Counted from the first letter of the stretch, positions 1 through 9,273 are shown. The stretch is 35,808 nucleotides of DNA from Minisyncoccota bacterium (GCA_018063165.1 JAGOQU010000001.1:1-35808); one strand, 5' to 3'. The notes: a model not told the origin generated them from the sequence alone. Made by a program: numbers and translations.

Positions 1-44
1 TTATTTTTATATAATTAAAGAAAGGGGGAGTAGTATGTTGTTAA

Positions 45-650
45 GTGATATACTTTATTGTAAATATGCTCACATTTGAAATTTTATATCTTATCCTTGT
101 TTTATTTGCAATGAGTGTTACTGTTTGGTTGTGTATTTTTGTGGTAAATTCTTTATTTGTTGACGCTCCTTATGTTCCTGTAAGAAGTAAAACAAAACAA
201 GAGATTGTTAAAGCTTTAAAACTATCCTCTGGAAATGTTGTTTATGATCTTGGGTGCGGTGATGCTAGAGTTCTTTTGGAAGCCAATTCTTCCGTAAAAG
301 GTATACGTATGATAGGTATAGAAAAAAATATAAGTGTATTTTTATATGCGAAATGGAAAGTTAGAAACACTCCAATTTCTATAAAATATACTGATTTTAA
401 TGATATATCTCTAGAACAAGCAACACACATATATATGTATTTATTCCCAGAAATAGTAGAAAAAATATTCTTAAAAATAAGAAAAGAATGTTCAAAAGGT
501 GTACGAGTCGTATGTTGTGATTTTTCTTTAAAAGATGTGATTCCTGATGAAGTAATAGAATTAAATGCACATAAAAATCAATTATGTAAAAGATTATATG
601 TGTATATAATTTATTTTTTTTTATTTTTAAGTTGTTGTATATGTAATTGA
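45..650 (+). CDS. Membrane-anchored class I SAM-dependent methyltransferase-like protein
   Basis: The protein begins with one strongly hydrophobic segment (about residues 8-36). A short APYVPV linker follows, then a Rossmann methyltransferase core with the SAM-binding motif VYDLGCGDARVL (residues 66-77) and an acidic IGIEKN strand. This arrangement suggests an enzyme held on the inner face of the membrane; its substrate is unknown. The start is uncertain. GTG 45 gives 201 aa and ATG 66 gives 194 aa. The purine run GGGGGAG at 24-30 sits closest to ATG 35, which opens only a 14-codon frame. The end is odd: after LYVY, where I would expect the core to stop, about 15 hydrophobic and Cys-rich residues follow. 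The gene ends in TGA, a rare stop here. Family assignment is good; function is inferred. Confidence 0.75.
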   Translation: MIYFIVNMLTFEILYLILVLFAMSVTVWLCIFVVNSLFVDAPYVPVRSKTKQEIVKALKLSSGNVVYDLGCGDARVLLEANSSVKGIRMIGIEKNISVFLYAKWKVRNTPISIKYTDFNDISLEQATHIYMYLFPEIVEKIFLKIRKECSKGVRVVCCDFSLKDVIPDEVIELNAHKNQLCKRLYVYIIYFFLFLSCCICN

Positions 651-731
651 CATATTTTGTTGTTATATATGGTTTTTGGAGAAAAAGTAGTGTACACTAT
701 AGGTATTGGCTTCTGTTTTTTTTAGCGTTAT

Positions 732-1109
732 ATGAAAGAAGAAACAAAAAAGAAAATTTTAATATTAGAAGATGAAAAACCTCTTGCTCACGCACTAGAA
801 CTCAAATTAACTCATGAGGGTTTTGATGTTGTTACTACTGATAATGGAGAGACAGGGGTTTCTATATTAGAAAAAGAAAAATTTGACCTAGTGCTTTCTG
901 ATTTAATTATTCCAGGGGTTAATGGTTTTGGTGTATTAGAATTGATACGTGACAAGAAGATAAAAGTGCCTGTGATTGTAATGACAAATTTAAATCAAGA
1001 TGAAGATAAAAAACGTGCGATTGATTTAGGTGCTGTTGATTTTTTTGTAAAATCTAATAGTACCCTTTCAGAAATAGTTGAAGTTGTTAAGAAAAGAATA
1101 CTTGCATAG
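732..1109 (+). CDS. Stand-alone response regulator receiver (CheY-like)
   Basis: This is a single receiver domain of 125 aa with no output domain. The acidic pocket (E13, D14), the phospho-acceptor D57 in LVLSDL, the switch residue T85 in VIVMTN and the invariant K107 in FFVKS are all present, so it should be phosphorylatable. It lies 11 bp before the MEMO/CapA gene and is probably co-transcribed with it. A histidine kinase lies at 10846-11655, beyond the pilus genes, and is the obvious candidate partner in this window, though nothing proves the pairing. Without an effector domain it must act through protein contacts, as CheY-type or pilus-associated receivers do. Confidence 0.93.
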   Translation: MKEETKKKILILEDEKPLAHALELKLTHEGFDVVTTDNGETGVSILEKEKFDLVLSDLIIPGVNGFGVLELIRDKKIKVPVIVMTNLNQDEDKKRAIDLGAVDFFVKSNSTLSEIVEVVKKRILA

Positions 1110-1120
1110 TTTTTATTGTA

Positions 1121-2947
1121 ATGCATTTTCATAAAATATATTTCTATATACCAGCGCTCTTAACTGCAATACTTATTTTTGTTGTTCCTTACTATCAAAA
1201 AAATAACACAGATGTTTTTGCTTCAAATGTACAGGATTCTTTTTCTTTATTTGATAAAGGATGTGAAAGTGATACATATCTTACTTCATCCACTTCACAA
1301 ATTTCATTAGAACAATATTATACAGATATTGTTCCTTCTGTAAAAAAAGGGAGGGGTGTGTTGATAGAAAGAAATGTGTATACTCCCCAAGTTTTGGCTA
1401 CACTGTTTAATGAAATTGCTACAGAAAATAAAACAACTGTACTTGTGATAGAAGAAGGAAAATCTTCACAAGAAGCAACTGTTATTGCTTCAAAAGAAGG
1501 TGTTTCGACAACATATGGAAACGTATCTATTTCTTGTGATATTATTTCTTTGTTAGAAAATAAAAATAGTATACGTGTAGATAATGAAGAGGGAGATGAT
1601 ACATTTTTTTTAACACTTGCCCCATTTATAAAAAGAGCTGTTCCTAACGGAGAGATACTTAGGATACATATAAAACCATATCTCACTAAAGAACAAATTT
1701 CTGAAATTAGTCAAAATCTTTTTGGTGTTCTTGATTCTGAAACAATCGTTATCGGTTCTTTTAGTTCTACTAATACAATATCTCAAACGCTAGCAAAATT
1801 TCATGCAGTAAAAAACATGTCCGACATAGGAACTTTTTCTTATGACTCTGTTATTGGTTCTAATTTTGTCAGCACATCGTCATTATTTTTAACTATGGAT
1901 TATATGAAAAAAAATAATGCGTTAGAGTATAGCCCTTCTCTTATTTCAAAAGATGCTATTGTTACAAAAAATGGAGAAACAGTGTACCATGGATATTCTG
2001 GAGGTGTTTTTTTTGAAGGATTTGAAAAGAAAGATGTGGCAGTTACAGTGATTTCTTTTGGAGATATGATGCTAGATAGACTTGTGAGAAGAAAAATAAT
2101 TGAAAAAGGTGCTATGTATCCATTTGAAAAAATTACTTCATTTATAGGAGGGAGTGATTCTGTTGTTGTAAACGCAGAAGGTCCTTTTACTGATTTTTCT
2201 TCAAAAACACTTTCTAACCCAAAAGGTCCTCTTACGTTTACATTTGATCCGGCTGTACTTTCTACAATTAAAAGTCTTGGATTTACTGTGCTTGGTAACG
2301 CTAACAATCATACACTCAATTTTGGAAAAGATGGGCTTTCTCAGTCAGAAAAATATATACAGAAATATGGTATGAATTATTTTGGCGACCCGCTTAACGT
2401 AAATCCAAAATCATATATAGAAACTATTAAAGGTAAAAAAATTACGTATATTGGGTATCATCAATTTGCTAGTGGTGGAATGCAGGTTATTTTAAATGAA
2501 ATACGAGAAGCAAAAAAGAATGAATCTTTTGTTGTTGTATACCCTCATTGGGGTGAAGAATATAAAGAAATGTCAATGACAAAAGGTCAAATAAAAATTG
2601 CACATGATTTTGTAGATGCTGGAGCTGATGTTGTCATAGGAAGTCACCCTCATGTTATAGAGCCAATAGAAATATATAAAAATAAAGTAATTCTATATTC
2701 TCTTGGTAATTTTATTTTTGATCAAGCAAGTGTTGGTGCAACAAGTAGAGGATTAGCACTTGGTTTTTCTCTAGAAAAGTCTAAAGTTACGTATTATCTT
2801 TTTCCTTTTGATATTAAACATGTGCAAGCTGAAATAATGTCTGCTGTTAATGAAAATACATTACTCACTACTCTTGCAAATAATTCTATAGCAAGTGATG
2901 CTATAAAAAATCAAATACGAAAAGGTGTTTTTGTGATACAGAGATAA
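1121..2947 (+). CDS. MEMO-like domain fused to CapA-type metallophosphatase-fold domain, membrane-anchored
   Basis: The protein has 608 aa. Residues about 6-25 form a signal anchor. Residues about 305-600 are a CapA/PgsA domain of the calcineurin-like phosphoesterase fold: ISFGDMMLDR near 308, NAEGP, GNANNHTLNFG near 391, PHWGEEY, GSHPHVIEP near 506 and SLGNFIFDQ near 526, so the metal-site signatures are kept. CapA proteins act outside the membrane in anionic polymer synthesis; the polymer here is unknown. Residues about 45-300 resemble the MEMO (AmmeMemoRadiSam B) fold: a VLVIEEG strand where MEMO has the GpxH strand, TTYGNVSIS like the TPLG-V-D motif, and FFLTLAPFIKRAVP like the EVQLPFLQ motif. 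The histidines that bind metal in MEMO appear replaced, so this half may only bind a ligand. It follows the response regulator by 11 bp. Confidence 0.85.
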   Translation: MHFHKIYFYIPALLTAILIFVVPYYQKNNTDVFASNVQDSFSLFDKGCESDTYLTSSTSQISLEQYYTDIVPSVKKGRGVLIERNVYTPQVLATLFNEIATENKTTVLVIEEGKSSQEATVIASKEGVSTTYGNVSISCDIISLLENKNSIRVDNEEGDDTFFLTLAPFIKRAVPNGEILRIHIKPYLTKEQISEISQNLFGVLDSETIVIGSFSSTNTISQTLAKFHAVKNMSDIGTFSYDSVIGSNFVSTSSLFLTMDYMKKNNALEYSPSLISKDAIVTKNGETVYHGYSGGVFFEGFEKKDVAVTVISFGDMMLDRLVRRKIIEKGAMYPFEKITSFIGGSDSVVVNAEGPFTDFSSKTLSNPKGPLTFTFDPAVLSTIKSLGFTVLGNANNHTLNFGKDGLSQSEKYIQKYGMNYFGDPLNVNPKSYIETIKGKKITYIGYHQFASGGMQVILNEIREAKKNESFVVVYPHWGEEYKEMSMTKGQIKIAHDFVDAGADVVIGSHPHVIEPIEIYKNKVILYSLGNFIFDQASVGATSRGLALGFSLEKSKVTYYLFPFDIKHVQAEIMSAVNENTLLTTLANNSIASDAIKNQIRKGVFVIQR

Positions 2948-3017
2948 CATATTTTTTTGATGTAAGTAGTGAATAAGTCTACACTGTTATCGTGTATGTG
3001 ATGATACACTAAAGTAT

Positions 3018-4736
3018 ATGAAGATTGTTAATGATAACATTAAGGAAATTCTTATTGCTGGTAGTTATATTAGTGATGAAGATGTTAAACGTGCAGACGC
3101 TCTTGTAAAGGCAGGTGGTGTTACTTTTATAGATGCACTTTTACGTGATGGTGTTGTTAATAATGATATTATTGGTCAGGCAATAGCAGAGTCGTACAAA
3201 GTTCCTTATTCTGATCTTAACTCTGCCGCCATTACTCCTGATCAGATTAGAAAAATACCAGAAGATGTTGCAAAAAAAATACGTGTAGTTCTTTTTATTG
3301 ACGGAGAAGAAGAGGTAACTGTCACTACAGATAATCCACTAGCAGAAGGGATAGAAAAAGAATTAAAGACTGTTTTTCCTACTAAAAAAATACATATAAC
3401 ATATTCTCTTCCAGAAGATATTGAGAGTATGTTTATTCATTATGAAAAACCTCTTGATACACGTTTTTCTAAAATAATTGAAGAGAGTGATAGGGTCGCA
3501 CCAGAAATTCTTGAAGAGATTTTTGATGATGCTATTACATATAAAGCGTCAGACATACACTTTGAACCACAAGCGGTAACAGTTCTTATACGTTTTCGTG
3601 TAGACGGTGTACTTCATGAAGCTGGACGTCTTCCTAAAGAATATTATGAAAATGTTTTAAATAGAATAAAAGTAAAAAGTGCACTCCGTATAGATGAACA
3701 TTACGCAGCACAAGATGGATCTCTTCATTATGAACATAAAGGTATTGCAGTTGATATGCGTACTTCGATTATTCCAATAGTAGAAGGTGAGAAGGTTGTA
3801 CTACGTGTTCTTGGCTCATATGTGCAGGGTCTTACTTTTAATGATCTTGGGTTAACACAAAAAAATCAAGAATTACTTCGAGAAGCTTCCGAAAAACCAT
3901 TCGGTATGATACTTGTTGTGGGTCCTACAGGTTCTGGAAAAACCACAACACTTTATTCTTTATTAAAGATGATGAATACTCCGGATACTAACATTACTAC
4001 AATTGAAGATCCTGTAGAGTATAAAGTACAAGGACTTAATCAGATACAAGTTAATCTTGCGACAGGTCTTACATTCGTAAGAGGTCTTCGTTCTGTGGTG
4101 CGTCAAGATCCTGATATTATTTTGGTGGGAGAAATACGAGATCTTGAAACAGCGGAAATATCTGTTAACGCTGCGCTTACTGGTCACCTCCTTCTTTCTA
4201 CATTTCACGCTAACGATGCAGCAACAGCAGTGCCGCGTCTTCTTGATATGGGTATTGAACCATTCCTTCTTTCTTCGACTATGAATCTTATTATTGCACA
4301 GCGTCTTGTACGAAAGATTTGTGATCACTGTAAACATAGTGTTGTTAAAAATCCTTCAGACTTTGACACTCCACAACTTAAAGGTGTTGCAAAGTTTTTA
4401 CCTGGAAAAAATCTTACTCTATATGAAGGTAAAAAATGTGAAGCTTGTGGTTTTACTGGATATAAAGGAAGAACCTCTATTTATGAAGTAATAAAAATTA
4501 CCCCAACATTACAGGAACTTCTTGTAAAAAGACCATCTGCACAAGAAATATGGATACTTGCACGTAAAGAAGGTGCTAGATCTGTTTTTGAAGATGGAAT
4601 AGAAAAAGTAAAAAGTGGTCTTACTACCATAGAAGAACTTGTACGTATAGCTCCACCACCTGATTTTCTTATTGATTCTCAAATAGAAAAAACTGTTTCT
4701 GTGAAAAAAGTAACAAAAAAAGTAGTTAAAAAATAA
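3018..4736 (+). CDS. pilB: Type IV pilus extension ATPase PilB/GspE family
   Basis: This is the cytoplasmic hexameric motor that powers pilin extraction and assembly. The 572-aa protein has an N-terminal MshEN-like region (about 1-140). The secretion ATPase core follows, with Walker A GPTGSGKTTT near residue 301, an Asp box (TTIEDPVEYK), Walker B (DPDIILVGEIRD) and a His box (LSTFHANDA). A four-cysteine zinc site is formed by CDHC near 435 and CEAC near 473, which marks the GspE/PilB branch rather than the retraction ATPase PilT. The C-terminus ends in a lysine-rich tail. ATG 3018 lies 8 bp after a GATACACT element, so the message may be leaderless. The next gene, pilC, starts 1 bp after the stop. 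Confidence 0.96.
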   Translation: MKIVNDNIKEILIAGSYISDEDVKRADALVKAGGVTFIDALLRDGVVNNDIIGQAIAESYKVPYSDLNSAAITPDQIRKIPEDVAKKIRVVLFIDGEEEVTVTTDNPLAEGIEKELKTVFPTKKIHITYSLPEDIESMFIHYEKPLDTRFSKIIEESDRVAPEILEEIFDDAITYKASDIHFEPQAVTVLIRFRVDGVLHEAGRLPKEYYENVLNRIKVKSALRIDEHYAAQDGSLHYEHKGIAVDMRTSIIPIVEGEKVVLRVLGSYVQGLTFNDLGLTQKNQELLREASEKPFGMILVVGPTGSGKTTTLYSLLKMMNTPDTNITTIEDPVEYKVQGLNQIQVNLATGLTFVRGLRSVVRQDPDIILVGEIRDLETAEISVNAALTGHLLLSTFHANDAATAVPRLLDMGIEPFLLSSTMNLIIAQRLVRKICDHCKHSVVKNPSDFDTPQLKGVAKFLPGKNLTLYEGKKCEACGFTGYKGRTSIYEVIKITPTLQELLVKRPSAQEIWILARKEGARSVFEDGIEKVKSGLTTIEELVRIAPPPDFLIDSQIEKTVSVKKVTKKVVKK

Positions 4737-4737
4737 T

Positions 4738-6018
4738 ATGGCAGTAAAAAAGACTATCACAAAAAAAGCTGTCACTATAAAAAAAACTAAAGAAGATACA
4801 ATAAGTAAAAATGTTGTAGAAAAAACAAACAAAGAAAGTGATGTAAAAGAAAATAGTGTTATAAAAAACACAAAAAATGTGGAGTCAGACACTCCTTCTT
4901 TGCCGGTGACAGCAACCCCTAGAGTTGTTAAAGTTGAAGATAAAAAAGCTGGTTTTTTTGATACGTTTGGTCTTAGTAAAGAAAGGGATCATTTTATTGA
5001 GAATCTTAGTATGCTTGTGCTTTCTGGTATGCCTATTATGAGTGCTTTATCAGCGATCACAAGAGACACTAAAAATGCTCAGATGAAGAAAATATTGGAG
5101 CGTATATTGTCAGAACTTGAAGCTGGTTCACCGCTCTGGAAATCCTTTGACAGAACTAATCTTTTTAAAGGGTATACTATTTCACTTATTCGTATTGGAG
5201 AAGAGTCTGGAAAATTTGCAGAGAACCTTAAGGTTGTTTCTTTAGAGCAAGAAAAGGAGAGAGGATTTAGGTCAAAAGTTAAATCAGCCCTTATGTATCC
5301 AGCTTTTGTTCTTTTTCTTACTGGTTTTATTGGTATAGGTATTTCTTGGGCTATCCTTCCAAAACTTGCTAAAATTTTTGAAGATCTTAAATTAACATTA
5401 CCTCTTGTTACTAAAGTTTTAATAGGATTTGGATTATTTTTAAGCGAATATGGTATTATCGTGGTTCCGTTAGGTATTATTGTTCTTTTCTTTATTGGTT
5501 TTATTGTGTTTGTATACGATAAAACAAAATTTATCGGAGAAAGTATTTTATATTCGATACCTGGTATTAATACACTTCTTATGGAAGTTGAAGTTGCTCG
5601 TTTTGGGTATTTATTGGGTACACTTTTAGAAGCGGGACTTCCTATTACTAAAGCTATTGATTCTTTGGCGAGTGCTTCAGAAGCTATACGGTATAGAGCT
5701 TTTTATATATATCTTCGTGAGTCTATAGAAATGGGGAATTCGTTTCAGAAAAGTTTTGCAGGATATAAAAAAATAGATAAACTTATTCCTCCTCCTATGC
5801 AACAGCTTGTATTTTCTGGAGAGCAATCAGGAAATCTTAATAAGACACTTCTTAAAATTGGACAAGTGTTAGAAGAGAAGTCAGATACTACAACAAAAAA
5901 CCTTACTATTATTATGGAACCTATACTTCTTGTTATTGTGTGGGCAGGCGTTGTTGCTGTTGCCTTCGCTGTTATTTTACCTATTTATAGTTTGGTTGGA
6001 GGTATTAATAAAATTTAA
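4738..6018 (+). CDS. pilC: Type IV pilus inner-membrane platform protein PilC/GspF family
   Basis: This is the polytopic platform on which the PilB motor acts. The 426-aa protein has two repeated T2SSF domains (about 85-205 and 285-410), with hydrophobic segments near 185-205, 225-265 and 395-420. Characteristic features are the GMPIMSALSAI and GLPITKAIDSLA helices and the SGEQSGNL/IGEESGKF pair at equivalent places in the two domains. The first 70 residues are an unusual Lys/Thr-rich, low-complexity extension (KKTITKKA-type runs). This matches the lysine-rich tail of PilB just upstream, so the two tails may contact the same partner or the membrane. The start codon follows the pilB stop by 1 bp, suggesting translational coupling. 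Confidence 0.95.
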   Translation: MAVKKTITKKAVTIKKTKEDTISKNVVEKTNKESDVKENSVIKNTKNVESDTPSLPVTATPRVVKVEDKKAGFFDTFGLSKERDHFIENLSMLVLSGMPIMSALSAITRDTKNAQMKKILERILSELEAGSPLWKSFDRTNLFKGYTISLIRIGEESGKFAENLKVVSLEQEKERGFRSKVKSALMYPAFVLFLTGFIGIGISWAILPKLAKIFEDLKLTLPLVTKVLIGFGLFLSEYGIIVVPLGIIVLFFIGFIVFVYDKTKFIGESILYSIPGINTLLMEVEVARFGYLLGTLLEAGLPITKAIDSLASASEAIRYRAFYIYLRESIEMGNSFQKSFAGYKKIDKLIPPPMQQLVFSGEQSGNLNKTLLKIGQVLEEKSDTTTKNLTIIMEPILLVIVWAGVVAVAFAVILPIYSLVGGINKI

Positions 6019-6019
6019 T

Positions 6020-6469
6020 ATGAGTATATATAAAAAAAATATACGAGGGTTCACGTTGTTAGAAATGGCATTGTCAATTTCTATTTTAGGTATTATTTTT
6101 GCTATGTCAGGACCGCTTTATCGCGTGTTCATGGTTAGAAATGATTTGGATATAACTGTGAGCACTATGGTACAAAACCTAAGAAGAGCTCAAACACTTT
6201 CTCAAGTAGCAGATGGGGACAGTGAATGGGGTGTTCATGTGGCAACAGGGAGTATACTACTCTATAAAGGTTTTAATTACGCTCTTCGTAATGAAGCTTT
6301 TGATGAAAATACAGAGATACCTACAAATATCTCTGTTTCTGGGTTACTTACTATTACATATCAAAAGAAAACAGGTATCCCTCAAAGTGTTGGTACAACA
6401 ACGTTTACATCAGTAACAAATGAAACAAGAAATGTCACAATTAATCAAAAAGGAATGGTGGACTATTAA
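6020..6469 (+). CDS. Minor prepilin, GspH/FimT-like
   Basis: This is a 149-aa class III-signal prepilin. MSIYKKNIRG is the cytoplasmic leader, cleavage is expected after Gly10, and FTLLE places Glu at mature position 5, followed by a hydrophobic helix (ALSISILGIIFAMSG). The C-terminal domain includes an RRAQTLSQVADGDSEWGVHV stretch typical of GspH/FimT-type minor pilins. ATG 6020 is chosen because it lies 1 bp after the pilC stop and gives a standard short leader. A longer in-frame reading from 5930 would lie inside pilC. The 3' end overlaps the next gene by about 50 bp. Its likely role is as a minor or tip-complex pilin that primes assembly. Confidence 0.88.
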   Translation: MSIYKKNIRGFTLLEMALSISILGIIFAMSGPLYRVFMVRNDLDITVSTMVQNLRRAQTLSQVADGDSEWGVHVATGSILLYKGFNYALRNEAFDENTEIPTNISVSGLLTITYQKKTGIPQSVGTTTFTSVTNETRNVTINQKGMVDY

Positions 6470-8744
6470 ACACGTAAGAGCTTTTTTACTTGTTGAAATA
6501 TTACTATCAAGTTCTCTTTTTATTATTTTCCTTACTGCTTTTGTTGGAGTGCTTTATTATGGCATGGAATCTTCTGTTCTTGCGGGTAACAGAGCGCAAG
6601 CTGTGATGCTTGCTGAAGAAGGACAAGAAGCAGTAAGAAGTATGAAAAATGTTAATTTTGCAAATGTAGCAGATGGAACACATGGTCTTGTGTATTCTAA
6701 TAATGCGTGGAGTTTTTCAGGTTCTGAAGATGTTTCTAATGGTTACACAAGACAGGTTGTTGTTGAAACAATTGATGCAAATAGAAAAAATATTACAACC
6801 ACAGTATCTTGGCAACAAACACCATCAAGAACTGGAAGTATTTCAACTGTTGGTAGACTTACAAATTGGAAAACGGTTTTAAATTTAGGCCAAGGTTTAA
6901 TGGTTAACGCTGTTGTTATTAATCATGGTCTTTCTAATACTGCTTCTTATTTTGTTCCATATAAAGTTGGTACTACAACAGTGCAACTTGCTACATCAAC
7001 AAAATTTGGAGCGGGGACATATACTGTTTCTGGTGGCACACATTCAAATTATATACAGACATTTAGTGGTGATTGCAATGTTAGTGGACAGGTGGTATTA
7101 ACATCATCATCTTCTAAGTTGTGCACTATTACATATGAAGAAAAACTTTCTTATGTGTATGCAACAAGTACTGTTATTAACCACGGAGGAACAAAAACAC
7201 CAGCAGATTTTGCACCATATAAAGTCGGGTCAACAACAATTACTATAGGCGCTACAACTACTATTAATTCTGGTTTATATTTTTTGACGTCAGCTACAAG
7301 TTCTAGTTACACGCGTACGTTTAGTGGTGGATGTTTTACTGATGGAAGTATTAGTCTTATTTCAGGTGACAGTAAAACATGTATGATTACTAATGAAGAA
7401 ATATTAACTGGAGGAGGGGGAGGCAGTTCATCATTATCAGGTCTTGTAATTTATGGTGACGGTACTAATGTGCCAAAATTTAGAACATACAATGTTTCCG
7501 CAGATACGTTCGGTGCTGAAACGGGTACTTTTACAGCTACTGTTGGTCCTACATGGATTATAAGAACATCACCTACAAGCCATCTTGCTCTAGCTGGGTA
7601 TTATGATTCTACAGGGTCACTGACAGTTATGTGTTTTAATGGTACAACATGGACACAAGAATTCGTGGCAGCGTCAGGTGGTGTTGGAAACAGACATCGT
7701 AATGATATAGCTTTTGAAAAGAATACAGGAGATGCTATGGTTATTTACAGTAAAGGAACTCATAATTTTAGTAAATTGGGATATCGTACAAAATCTGGTT
7801 CAACAGGATGCGGATCAGCTAATTGGTCTTCAGAAAGTATACTTGACCCGCTTAGAACGTCGAATGATATTATGTATGTAAAGCTTGCTCAAGATAAAAG
7901 ACCTGATTCTAATCTTCTTGCTGCTACATGGGTAGATACTAGTGAAGATATTTCAGCTGCTATATGGAATGGAAGTGCTTGGGTTAATGAACCTTCTTCT
8001 GTTACAGATAATAATCTAGAAAAGATTTCTGCTTCTCACGATATAGAAAATATGGATATAGAATATGAGTCTCTTTCTGGAGATTTGATGCTTGTGTGGG
8101 CAAACGCAACAGGAGGGAATGGTACTAATGGTGTTAGATATCGTACATGTACAGGTGGTGTCTCTATGTGTACATGGGGAGCTGTAACAACCCCGCCAAC
8201 ATTTTTAGATGATGCAACAAGTTTAGATATTGCATCTAATCCAATAAGCAACGAAATCGTTTTTGCTTCTATTGGGAATGCAGGAGGGGATCTTCAACTT
8301 GGATATTGGAATGGGTCAGCTTGGACAAATACTGCAAATGCAGATACATCTTGTACTGTTCCATACACAGCTTCAAAATTAGTGACGGCTGGATGGGTTA
8401 CAACAGGTACGTCAACTAGATCTGTTGTTGTATATTCTGATTTAAATTCCAGAAATATAAATTGGTATGCAGGGAATGGTGGTTCATTTATAAGACAGCC
8501 AGATTTTGTTCCTACACCTCTTATGGCTACATCTCGTGGGTATATGGCTATAGATCAAGATCCTGTAAGTCAAAATCAATTTATGTTCACCACATCAGAC
8601 AGTGCAAGTGATTTGTATGCTAAAAGGCTTGTTTTGACAGGCACATCTACACTTACATGGTCTAATTCTTCAGCGGTAGCACTCGAAACTACACTACCAC
8701 AAATGATTTCGTCACCATTTTCTTTTGCATTTTGGCAAAAATAA
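6420..8744 (+). CDS. Giant pilin-like surface protein with repeated prealbumin-like domains and a propeller-like C-terminus
   Basis: This 774-aa protein has a prepilin-type N-terminus: basic leader, Ala at -1, then FLLVE with Glu at +5, and a hydrophobic helix (about residues 23-45). Residues about 47-160 form a pilin-like domain (AEEGQEAVRSM). Two repeats follow (about 162-240 and 243-325). Each runs from VINHG...PYKVG through FSGDC/FSGGC to a C-x-ITYEE/ITNEE end. This is the pattern of prealbumin-like/SpaA-type stalk domains, each with a Cys pair. A Gly/Ser linker (about 331-343) leads to about 430 residues of repeated beta-strand units (GYWNGSAW, AIWNGSAW, LVWANATGG), suggestive of a beta-propeller adhesin head. 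ATG 6420 or ATG 6432 could be the start; both overlap the previous gene. A pilus-borne adhesin is an inference from the domain order. Confidence 0.85.
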   Translation: MKQEMSQLIKKEWWTIKHVRAFLLVEILLSSSLFIIFLTAFVGVLYYGMESSVLAGNRAQAVMLAEEGQEAVRSMKNVNFANVADGTHGLVYSNNAWSFSGSEDVSNGYTRQVVVETIDANRKNITTTVSWQQTPSRTGSISTVGRLTNWKTVLNLGQGLMVNAVVINHGLSNTASYFVPYKVGTTTVQLATSTKFGAGTYTVSGGTHSNYIQTFSGDCNVSGQVVLTSSSSKLCTITYEEKLSYVYATSTVINHGGTKTPADFAPYKVGSTTITIGATTTINSGLYFLTSATSSSYTRTFSGGCFTDGSISLISGDSKTCMITNEEILTGGGGGSSSLSGLVIYGDGTNVPKFRTYNVSADTFGAETGTFTATVGPTWIIRTSPTSHLALAGYYDSTGSLTVMCFNGTTWTQEFVAASGGVGNRHRNDIAFEKNTGDAMVIYSKGTHNFSKLGYRTKSGSTGCGSANWSSESILDPLRTSNDIMYVKLAQDKRPDSNLLAATWVDTSEDISAAIWNGSAWVNEPSSVTDNNLEKISASHDIENMDIEYESLSGDLMLVWANATGGNGTNGVRYRTCTGGVSMCTWGAVTTPPTFLDDATSLDIASNPISNEIVFASIGNAGGDLQLGYWNGSAWTNTANADTSCTVPYTASKLVTAGWVTTGTSTRSVVVYSDLNSRNINWYAGNGGSFIRQPDFVPTPLMATSRGYMAIDQDPVSQNQFMFTTSDSASDLYAKRLVLTGTSTLTWSNSSAVALETTLPQMISSPFSFAFWQK

Positions 8745-8749
8745 TTCGT

Positions 8750-9268
8750 ATGCGTTATATTTTTTCTCCAAAAAAAGGGTTTTCACTTGTTGAAATGATA
8801 TTATACGTTGCTATTTCATCATTTGTGTTATTATCATTATCACTTTTTTTAACGTCACTTCTTGGGTCTAGAGTAAAAAATCAATCCATTTCTGATGTAA
8901 ACGATCAAGGGTTACAGGTTATGCAAATGATTACACATACAATTAGAAATGCTCGCAGTGTTGATTTTCCTGTGATTGGTGCAACTAGCACTTCCTTATC
9001 TCTCACAGTTGTTGATCCACTTCTTAGTCCTACAGTATTTGATATTGCTTCTGGTACAATACGCATAAAAGAAGGGTCAAGTGATCCGATACCACTTACT
9101 AATTCACATGTTGCTGTATCTTCGTTTATATTTCAAAATATTTCTAGTATAAGTTCTTTAGATAGAATAGTTCGTATTTCTTTTACTGTTGACCATGTAA
9201 ATAATAATGCTCGAAATGAAAATTCATTTACAAAAAATTTTATTGGTAGTGCTACATTAAGACAGTAA
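8750..9268 (+). CDS. Minor prepilin, GspJ/PilW-like
   Basis: This 172-aa prepilin starts MRYIFSPKKG and is cleaved before FSLVE (Glu at +5). A long hydrophobic helix rich in Leu and Ser follows, then a soluble domain containing QVMQMITHTIRNARSVDFP, a pattern common in the GspJ/PilW branch. ATG 8750 is preferred: it lies 5 bp after the stop of the large pilin and gives a normal leader. A TTG at 8732 would extend into the upstream gene. The next gene begins 5 bp after its stop. With its neighbours it probably forms the initiating tip complex of the pilus. Confidence 0.87.
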   Translation: MRYIFSPKKGFSLVEMILYVAISSFVLLSLSLFLTSLLGSRVKNQSISDVNDQGLQVMQMITHTIRNARSVDFPVIGATSTSLSLTVVDPLLSPTVFDIASGTIRIKEGSSDPIPLTNSHVAVSSFIFQNISSISSLDRIVRISFTVDHVNNNARNENSFTKNFIGSATLRQ

Positions 9269-9273
9269 AAGCA

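Noticed and set aside
45-726. UGA recoded as glycine, as in some CPR lineages
   Set aside because: Long genes such as gyrA, ftsZ and hisS have no in-frame UGA, glycine uses GGN codons, and the first gene already extends past its expected end before UGA.
6420-6469. Frameshift joining the two neighbouring prepilin genes
   Set aside because: Each has its own complete prepilin signal, and the first ends normally; this is a simple gene overlap.
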